Below, piece after piece: positions 7,509 to 12,610 of a stretch of DNA of 12,610 nucleotides. The notes under the pieces are model-generated. The model was not told the origin of the DNA and searched no databases. It saw only the letters and a list, made by a program, of their open reading frames with translations. The DNA lies in assembly GCA_012964275.1 (NCBI GenBank), contig DTUG01000117.1, positions 1-12,610 on the forward strand, read 5' to 3'. A program made the position numbers and the translations under genes. Position 1 is the first letter of the stretch. Every line of letters begins with the position of its first letter. Origin of the DNA: Fidelibacterota bacterium. Lineage in GTDB: Bacteria; Fidelibacterota; Marinisomatia; Marinisomatales; UBA1611.

Positions 7509-9614
7509 TTGAGCTTGGGAAAACGAAATCCATCAAAATTTCGATTAAAAACCCCTCTTTTAGTCTGGGATGGAGAGTGTGGTTTCTGCCGACTTTGCGC
7601 AGATAGAATACAAACCTTAGCTCAAGGCCGTGTTGAACTGGTTCCTTATCAGGATTTGGCGGATAAATTTCCCCAGGCACCAGAAATGGATTACGACAAA
7701 TCTGTAGTGCTATTCGCCACGGATGGGGAAACTTTTACCGGTGCGGGTGCGATTTACCGCACCTATATGGAACTGGGGCATAATTGGGCATTTCAATGTT
7801 ACAGCCGTTTTAAGTGGTACGCGGGTTTATCAGAATGGTGCTACCGATTGATCGCAGAAAACCGCAGATTATTTTCAAGGTTAACAAAAATATTCTGGGG
7901 ATCGAACATTCTCCCAGATACGTACCGGATCAGCGGTTGGCTTTTTGGTCGCTTACTGGGACTAATTACCTTAATTGCCTTTTTGTCATTCTGGTCTCAG
8001 GCGGATGGGCTGATTGGCTCTTCCGGTATAATCCCTTTTCAGGATGATTTGGACCATGTCGAACGGATTATTCAAAGTCAGCCTGGCGAAATATCCAAAT
8101 GGTCCCTGCGGCCAACCCTGCTCTGGCTGTTTGATAATGGGACTGGAATGCATACGCTTTTTCTTATCGGGACTCTGGCAGCACTGCTATTGACTATCGG
8201 CATATTGCCGCATATTGCGATTATAGTGTCCTGGGCCTGTTACATTTCATTGGCATCGGTAGCAGAACCTTTTATGAATTTTCAATGGGATGCCTTGTTA
8301 TTAGAAACTCTTTTCCTGTCCTTGTTTCTGGTTCCGTGGTCATATCAGGATCAGCCAAAATACGCACCCGAACCTTACTTCCTTGGCCGGTGGCTGGTTT
8401 GGCTTCTGCTTTTCAAACTTATGTTTGAATCCGGCTTGGTGAAGTTCACTTATTTTTCAGCAGACGGTTCCAATACCTGGTCAGATTTGACCGCACTGGA
8501 ATACCATTACTGGACCCAGCCGATCCCTTCCTGGATCAGTTGGTATTTCCACCAGTTGCCATCTTGGATTGACAAAGTGTCATTGGTGTTAACATATTTG
8601 TGTGAACTGGGGTTGCCATTCTTTATTTTTCTACCCCGCCGCTTTCGACGTCTATCCTGTCTGGGTTTGATTGCCTTCCAGGTATTGATTATCCTAACAG
8701 GGAATTATGGTTTTTTTAATCTATTGACCATTGTTCTCTGTATCATGCTTGCAGATGACCAATGGTTCTTCAACTTGCTTCAAGACCGAATCGGTACCCG
8801 GACTTCTACTTCCCAAAGATCATCAATGAATGATAGGGCAAGGCGAATTCTGGCAGGATTGGCTGCGATTTGTTTCTGTTGGACAATGCTTATCTACTTG
8901 GATCGAGACTGGCAGGGAAGCAGCCCACCTGCACCAAGTTCATCTGCGCCTTCGGTAATAACACAAAGCCTGATTCAAACCGCTCAGCTCACACGGTCTA
9001 TGAACGCCTACGGGTTGTTTCGAGTTATGACTATAACTCGCCCCGAAATCATTATTGAGTCCAGGTCTGATAATGAAGAGTGGAACCCGATATTATTCAA
9101 ATACAAACCAGTAGAGCTGGAATCTCCTCCACGGTTTTTTCTGCCCCATATGCCGCGGCTCGATTGGCAATGCTGGTTTGAGGCTCTTTTTATTGAACAG
9201 CTTCTTTCAAATCCATTTGCCCTTTCTGTCTATCTTCGGTTCCTGGATGTTATGGTGCGCAGTGACCTGAACATCAGTCAGATTCAGCTAGACAATTTTA
9301 TTCTGGAAAAGGACCGGGAGGTATTACGCACCTTGGGGCCGGAAGATCAGCAACGATATATTCAAAATCTACAGATCCATATTAATAATTATATGAATCG
9401 CTCATATTGGTTCGCCCGTTTTCTGGCTGCGGTGGCCAGGTCCGAAGACTCAGTTCATGATCTTTTTAGTACTGGTGGAACAGATTCTCCGGATCAAATA
9501 AAGGTTTCGCTGTATCAGTACTCATTTACCAATGCTGATGCCGGATGGGAGTCGGGTGCATGGTGGCAGCGGGAACCGGTAGAGGAGTTTTCATTTATTA
9601 TTGACCTGGAATGA
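7509..9614 (+). CDS. DCC/DUF393 thioredoxin-like domain fused to lipase maturation factor (LMF) membrane protein
   Basis: A two-part 701-residue protein. Residues ~16-130 are a DCC-family (DUF393, PF04134) thiol-disulfide-type domain with VWDGECGFCRLCADRI. Cys24 and Cys27 form CxxC, and the domain closes with GLSEWCYRLIAENRR. Residues ~140-465 are a multi-pass membrane region with LMF-family (PF06762) signatures: FQWDALLLETLFLSLFLVPW (258-277), LVWLLLFKLMFESGLVKF (296-313), LTALEYHYWTQPIP (327-340), LTGNYGFFNLLTIVLC (396-411). The C-terminal soluble part has GLFRVMTITRPEIIIE (502-517) and PHMPRLDWQCWFEAL (546-560), also LMF-like. Vertebrate LMF1 is an ER protein needed for folding of dimeric lipases; bacterial members are little studied. 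The start is a TTG at 7509 (or 7515): an in-frame TAA sits at 7503, and the first ATG falls beyond the CxxC. It begins 47 bp after the phosphatase stop. A role in redox-assisted folding of exported enzymes is inference. Confidence 0.9.
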   Translation: MSLGKRNPSKFRLKTPLLVWDGECGFCRLCADRIQTLAQGRVELVPYQDLADKFPQAPEMDYDKSVVLFATDGETFTGAGAIYRTYMELGHNWAFQCYSRFKWYAGLSEWCYRLIAENRRLFSRLTKIFWGSNILPDTYRISGWLFGRLLGLITLIAFLSFWSQADGLIGSSGIIPFQDDLDHVERIIQSQPGEISKWSLRPTLLWLFDNGTGMHTLFLIGTLAALLLTIGILPHIAIIVSWACYISLASVAEPFMNFQWDALLLETLFLSLFLVPWSYQDQPKYAPEPYFLGRWLVWLLLFKLMFESGLVKFTYFSADGSNTWSDLTALEYHYWTQPIPSWISWYFHQLPSWIDKVSLVLTYLCELGLPFFIFLPRRFRRLSCLGLIAFQVLIILTGNYGFFNLLTIVLCIMLADDQWFFNLLQDRIGTRTSTSQRSSMNDRARRILAGLAAICFCWTMLIYLDRDWQGSSPPAPSSSAPSVITQSLIQTAQLTRSMNAYGLFRVMTITRPEIIIESRSDNEEWNPILFKYKPVELESPPRFFLPHMPRLDWQCWFEALFIEQLLSNPFALSVYLRFLDVMVRSDLNISQIQLDNFILEKDREVLRTLGPEDQQRYIQNLQIHINNYMNRSYWFARFLAAVARSEDSVHDLFSTGGTDSPDQIKVSLYQYSFTNADAGWESGAWWQREPVEEFSFIIDLE

Positions 9615-9676
9615 ACAATTATATTTAACCTTTTTCAATTCCATGAGCCTGTTTTATTACAGATAAGCCGAACGAT

Positions 9677-10252
9677 ATGACCCAGGAAAATTTCAACCTT
9701 AAAAAATTAACTAAACCTATACTGGTTTTAACTACTTTGGCATTTTTACTCGGATTGAACCGCAATGAAAAGAAGATTATAGATATTGATGATCCTGGGC
9801 TTGTGTATCAAACCGGTAAATTGATATACGAAGGTGAAATGTTCACTGGAGTGGTTACAGCATATTATGAAGAGACATCATCCACAGTAAGATCCCGTGT
9901 AAGATATTCGAATGGCAGACGCCATGGTTTGTCAAAAACATGGTACCGCAATGGCGAATTGGAAACTATTCGTAGATACGAACATGGAAAAAAATCAGGT
10001 GTCCACTATGGCTGGTGGCCCAATCGTGAACGAAAGTTTGAATATCCTTTTAGGAATAGCCGTTATCATGGTTTGGTGCGCGAATGGCACAAGAACGGCC
10101 AACTTTTCATCAGGAAAAACTATAACCATGGTCTGGAATCAGGGCATCAGGAATCATGGATGATAAATAGTGACCTACGCTATAAATATCAGGCAATCGA
10201 TGGAAAACAGTATGGGTATATTGGTACAAAGACATGCATTCGGCCACAATAA
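9677..10252 (+). CDS. Membrane-anchored MORN-variant repeat protein (YwqK-like, PF07661)
   Basis: A 191-residue protein. One hydrophobic segment (residues ~14-27, PILVLTTLAFLLGL) follows a Lys-containing N-terminus, giving a signal anchor or uncleaved signal and an extracytoplasmic body. From residue ~42 come roughly four MORN-2-type repeats. Typical pieces are TGKLIYEGEMFTGVV, NGRRHGLSKTWYRNGELE, YHGLVREWHKNGQLFIRKNY and HGLESGHQESW. Such proteins are often labelled 'YwqK family antitoxin', but there is no toxin partner here and that label carries little functional weight. Its stop is 1 nt from the ATG at 10254 that begins the SCO reading frame, and SCO overlaps the YHYH gene, so the three appear to form one operon. 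Upstream (9615-9676) is a 62-bp AT-rich gap without an obvious terminator, so co-transcription with the LMF gene is possible. The function is unknown; a scaffolding or surface-interaction role is a guess. Confidence 0.85.
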   Translation: MTQENFNLKKLTKPILVLTTLAFLLGLNRNEKKIIDIDDPGLVYQTGKLIYEGEMFTGVVTAYYEETSSTVRSRVRYSNGRRHGLSKTWYRNGELETIRRYEHGKKSGVHYGWWPNRERKFEYPFRNSRYHGLVREWHKNGQLFIRKNYNHGLESGHQESWMINSDLRYKYQAIDGKQYGYIGTKTCIRPQ

Positions 10253-10253
10253 A

Positions 10254-10322
10254 ATGAAAAAAATCACCCTTGTTATATCATTTGCAGTAGTTGTTATTGT
10301 TTTTCTTACTGCATTTTTATAG
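10254..10322 (+). other. N-terminal signal/anchor segment of the SCO gene, out of frame with its body
   Basis: An ATG 1 nt after the MORN stop opens a 22-codon frame, MKKITLVISFAVVVIVFLTA then Phe-Leu, which is a textbook signal or membrane anchor. It ends at TAG (10320-10322). The SCO body continues in the +1 frame through YRGTLEPELFQLP. Removing one T from the TTTTT run near 10314-10318, or adding two bases at TATA, would join the two into a normal SCO protein. A +1 slip at TTA-TAG-G would do the same. Confidence 0.75.
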
Positions 10323-10923
10323 GGGAACATTAGAGCCGGAACTTTTTCAATTACCGATCATCAATCCTGAAGACGTTCCCCCGGCGCTGGTGGATAGAAA
10401 ATACAGTGAAAACACTGTTAACCACCAGATTCCCGAATTCACGTTTCAAGATCAGTCGGGAAAATGGATATCTCGGAACGAAGTGGCTGGAAAGATATCT
10501 ATTGTTAATTTTTTCTTTACCACATGTCCAGTGGTATGCCCCACACTCACCCGTTCCCTGTTGAAGGTCCAGGATGCCTACCTGAACGATAATCGGGTTG
10601 TGATTCTGTCCCACACGGTTTTTCCTGAATATGACACGGCTGTGGTTCTGGAAGATTATGGGAAACAATATGGTGTAACACCGGGAAAATGGCATCTATT
10701 GACCGGGGACAAAAACGAACTCTATGCCATTGCACGTAAAGGATACTTTGCCGTAAACAAACAGTCTGATGGCGATTTTATCCATACGGAGAATTTTGTT
10801 CTGGTCGACTGGAACCACAGAATACGCGGTATTTACAATGGAACATCCGCTTTCAGCGTTAACCCGCTGATTGAGGATATCAGGATTTTATTAAATGAAA
10901 TGAAAAGGGATGTCAAAGTATGA
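10291..10923 (+). CDS. SCO1/SenC family copper chaperone (apparent 5' frameshift)
   Basis: Thioredoxin-fold copper protein. Family members deliver copper to the CuA site of cytochrome c oxidase or act as periplasmic thiol reductases. In the body frame Cys79 and Cys83 form CxxxC in NFFFTTCPVVCPTLTRSL, and His165 in DFIHTENFVLVD completes the Cys-Cys-His copper site. RIRGIYNGTS (177-186) is also typical. The nominal start here is TTG at 10291, preceded at once by an in-frame TAG. That start gives a poor N-terminus (MLLFFLLHFYRG). The natural N-terminus is the ATG at 10254 in another frame, so the gene is frameshifted in the window as given, by sequencing or assembly error, true mutation or recoding. 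The rest is intact and family-typical in length (about 200). The last codons overlap the YHYH start (ATGA, 10920-10923), indicating coupling. No oxidase genes are nearby. Confidence 0.88.
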   Translation: MLLFFLLHFYRGTLEPELFQLPIINPEDVPPALVDRKYSENTVNHQIPEFTFQDQSGKWISRNEVAGKISIVNFFFTTCPVVCPTLTRSLLKVQDAYLNDNRVVILSHTVFPEYDTAVVLEDYGKQYGVTPGKWHLLTGDKNELYAIARKGYFAVNKQSDGDFIHTENFVLVDWNHRIRGIYNGTSAFSVNPLIEDIRILLNEMKRDVKV

Positions 10924-11891
10924 ATATATTTGTGAAGACAATTGCTTTATTGGTTTTATTGGTGGTTACAGTTAATGCCCAAGTCTATACTTATTTCGGG
11001 GATATGAATCGTAATTGCCATATCGGGTTGCCGGACCTGAATGATATGGCCCAGGGCATATTAGTTCACGATGGTGTTGCCTATGATCTCCAGGTAGATC
11101 CAGACGGGAACGGAAAATATGATATCATGGATCTTTTGCTGTCCGTTAATGCGTTTCTGGATGATACTCCTGTTGTGTCCCATCCCTTGGCACGATATGC
11201 CTTTTTAGATGTTACGATTGAAAACAACTGCAATTTTCTGTCGGCAGAGTGTAATGATGTTCCCAACCATACATCGCCCTATTTTATACAGTATGAGGCT
11301 GACGGCTTTTACTTTATAGATGAGAACGGGGATGGGGTGAACGATATGTACTCTGAACCACACCCAGGAATGAATGTGAATCCAAACCGGATTTCAGAGC
11401 AGGATTATGTATTCCACTTGCCTCTTGCACCTGAAGTAGCTGCATCGCCTTCAGCTACAAATATGGGTCCCATTGGCGTAATCGTTAACGGCGTCACATT
11501 TTATAATGAGTATGAAGGTCCCAATATGCCTCTAGATGACCAAACCATTAATTCCTTTGATGAATATAACGGCCACCCGGCACCGAACCAGCAAGGTGGA
11601 GGCGGCAATCCTCCTTATCCTGGACGATATCACTATCACGTGGAGCCCTTATATCTCACTGAAGTGGAACCAAATGCGAGTTATTCACGGTTGCTGGGGT
11701 ATGCTCTGGACGGATTTCCTGTCTATGGTCCGTTAAATCCGGATGGAGGTACCCCAGACCTGGACGAATACAATGGTGAATTTTCTTCCACACCAGAATA
11801 TCCTGAGATGATTTACCATTATCATGTGACGGATACGCCTCCATATTTTATCGGTGCTTTTGTTGGAAATCCAGGTTCAGTCGATAATTGA
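10920..11891 (+). CDS. Secreted YHYH-domain protein with N-terminal dockerin-like module
   Basis: A 323-residue exported protein. Residues 1-20 (MNIFVKTIALLVLLVVTVNA) are a clear signal peptide. Residues ~25-82 carry two dockerin/EF-hand-like motifs, FGDMNRNCHIGLPDLNDM and VDPDGNGKYDIMDLLL, here at the N-terminus. From residue ~90 on is the YHYH domain (PF14240 type): IGVIVNGVTFYNEYEGP (185-201), PGRYHYHVEP (234-243), LLGYALDGFPVYGP (258-271) and IYHYHVTD (298-305). Two exact YHYH tetrads occur, at 237-240 and 299-302. An acidic DENGDGVND (134-142) could also bind calcium. The YHYH family has no established biochemical role that I can cite. The clustered histidines and the overlap with a SCO copper chaperone suggest metal binding, but this is inference. 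It is the last gene of the MORN-SCO-YHYH unit; AT-rich DNA without a classic terminator follows. Confidence 0.9.
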   Translation: MNIFVKTIALLVLLVVTVNAQVYTYFGDMNRNCHIGLPDLNDMAQGILVHDGVAYDLQVDPDGNGKYDIMDLLLSVNAFLDDTPVVSHPLARYAFLDVTIENNCNFLSAECNDVPNHTSPYFIQYEADGFYFIDENGDGVNDMYSEPHPGMNVNPNRISEQDYVFHLPLAPEVAASPSATNMGPIGVIVNGVTFYNEYEGPNMPLDDQTINSFDEYNGHPAPNQQGGGGNPPYPGRYHYHVEPLYLTEVEPNASYSRLLGYALDGFPVYGPLNPDGGTPDLDEYNGEFSSTPEYPEMIYHYHVTDTPPYFIGAFVGNPGSVDN

Positions 11892-11949
11892 CCGTATTTT
11901 ATATTACGTTTGTATTTAATAAAAAATTTATTTTACACTATATGTTGAA

Positions 11950-11973
11950 ATATATAAGGCATAACTTATATAT
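11950..11973. repeat. Perfect 9-bp inverted repeat downstream of the YHYH gene
   Basis: ATATATAAG (11950-11958), a 6-nt loop GCATAA, then CTTATATAT (11965-11973). It lies about 60 bp after the YHYH stop. No T-tract follows, so it is not a classic terminator, but it could stabilise the 3' end of the transcript. The near-pure A/T content raises the chance of coincidence. Confidence 0.45.
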
Positions 11974-11984
11974 ATACAGTTATT

Positions 11985-12037
11985 TATGGATTTAGTAAAA
12001 TAATTATTACAACATTGTAAATTATCTACTAAACATA
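11985..12037. repeat. Long imperfect inverted repeat / potential hairpin
   Basis: Four paired blocks occur in order: TATG (11985-11988) with CATA (12034-12037), TTTAGTA (11991-11997) with TACTAAA (12027-12033), ATAAT (12000-12004) with ATTAT (12021-12025), and TTACAA (12007-12012) with TTGTAA (12015-12020). About 21 pairs form, with bulges of 1-2 nt. The arms include two non-trivial blocks of 6 and 7 bp, so it is somewhat beyond simple A/T noise. Confidence 0.45.
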
Positions 12038-12155
12038 TAAGTAGGGATATTTTTCCTGTTAACTCATTACTGGTGATTCGGAAGTCACGGTGTATTTACA
12101 ATAACCGATGAAAGAGAATATCATTGGATATAGTAATTTGGTGAATTCGAGTTTG

Positions 12156-12169
12156 TATAATTAATTATA
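12156..12169. repeat. 14-bp perfect palindrome, with its half-sites recurring at 12230-12251
   Basis: TATAATTAATTATA is a perfect palindrome. The same two half-sites, TATAATTA (12230-12237) and TAATTATA (12244-12251), recur 60 bp later with a 6-nt spacer. This could be a paired protein-binding site, but such A/T words are common by chance here. Confidence 0.3.
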
Positions 12170-12610
12170 ACCATTGTTTGTATCGTACGTACTGATTGAA
12201 TCATGTTTACTCATTGAAGGATTATTAAATATAATTATCAATTTAATTATAGTAGCTGAAGGCCAGGGAAATGGGATATATGACAAATTAATCGAAAAAT
12301 AATAATCCACTATTGATCATTAAAACATTCTGAATATCAAATTTTATGGTAAAAATTACTATTGCAAAATGTAATAATTTATGCAGCCGGTTTTATCAAT
12401 CTATTTACTTTTAAAGTGTTAGCTACGGAATCCAGTTCAATGCATAATCCAAAATAATATTTTTATAAACTATCTTAAAATATTTTGTCGATTCATTATC
12501 CATAAATGAAAATAACCTCAAAGAAATATCGATTATTTATTCATTAATAAATACGGTATTAAAGGAATTGTATATAAGTATGATCAAAGGAAGTCTATTT
12601 CAGTATAGAG

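Larger units (their letters stand above)
11892..12610. other. AT-rich non-coding stretch, no gene supported
   Basis: About 720 bp with visibly lower GC than the genes and frequent stops in all frames. I see no tRNA, rRNA or CRISPR. Islands of slightly higher GC at about 12055-12120 and 12255-12285 contain no start-bearing ORF of meaningful length. Several inverted repeats are listed separately. AATAAA-aaa-TTTATT near 11919-11933 could form a weak hairpin just after the YHYH gene, but it is all A/T. Confidence 0.6.

Noticed and set aside
9677..10252. Toxin-antitoxin assignment for the MORN-repeat protein
   Set aside because: The YwqK label is inherited from annotation practice. No toxin-like gene is adjacent, and the protein is membrane-anchored within an SCO/YHYH operon.
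12001..12112. A 35-codon open frame ending in LLVIRKSRCIYNNR
   Set aside because: It has no ATG start, no recognisable family, and overlaps the imperfect hairpin. Length is within chance for this region.
12113..12128. GAAAGAGAATATCATT resembling the S9 peptidase leader (GAAAGAGAATACCATT near 4510-4525)
   Set aside because: The match is short and A-rich, is not followed by an ORF, and has no similarity in the flanks.
12252..12302. Short frame reading AEGQGNGIYDKLIEK, faintly like the end of a GNAT acetyltransferase motif
   Set aside because: The open frame is about 44 codons without an ATG, and the upstream residues are A/T-driven. Too short to call a gene or a pseudogene.
1..12610. CRISPR arrays, tRNA/rRNA genes, insertion sequences, integrases
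   Set aside because: No regularly spaced repeats, cloverleaf-like sequences, transposase motifs or terminal repeats were seen on either strand.

Overview
The window reads as one stretch of a bacterial chromosome in which every supportable gene lies on the + strand. The most likely source is an uncultured marine Gram-negative of the Candidatus Marinimicrobia (SAR406) or FCB type, but no phylogenetic marker is present. The case rests on lamin-tail-domain and dockerin-like repeats on secreted proteins, lipoprotein signals, weak or absent Shine-Dalgarno sequences, and genes of moderate GC separated by AT-rich gaps.

Layout. (1) 3-617: a lamin-tail-domain (LTD) protein, open at the window edge, that ends in the first strand of another LTD copy and looks rearranged. 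A strong rho-independent terminator follows at about 727-751. (2) 832-4318: a tightly packed three-gene unit made of a secreted arginine deiminase with a C-terminal dockerin-like module, a saccharopine-dehydrogenase-like oxidoreductase, and a class I SAM O-methyltransferase. They are separated by a 3-nt gap and an 8-nt overlap. (3) 4525-6396: a lipoprotein S9 (prolyl oligopeptidase family) peptidase, alone behind a leader with a small perfect hairpin. (4) 6568-7461: a short-form Ppx/GppA phosphatase. (5) 7509-9614: a fusion of a DCC/DUF393 thioredoxin-like domain to a multi-pass lipase-maturation-factor domain. (6) 9677-11891: a MORN-repeat membrane-anchored protein, a SCO1/SenC copper chaperone and a dockerin-YHYH secreted protein. 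Spacing here is 1 nt, then a 4-nt ATGA overlap. The SCO gene carries an apparent frameshift inside its signal/anchor segment. (7) 11892-12610: about 720 bp of very AT-rich DNA with no convincing gene but several inverted repeats.

How the genes may work together. Most products act outside the cytoplasm: the deiminase, the peptidase, the lipase maturation factor, SCO and the YHYH protein. The block 7509-11891 is rich in envelope redox and metal chemistry: a CxxC motif in the DUF393 part, CxxxC plus His in SCO, and paired His motifs in YHYH. The best candidate for an undescribed system is the MORN-SCO-YHYH operon, perhaps a periplasmic copper-handling or maturation unit. That function is inferred from context and residues and is not demonstrated.
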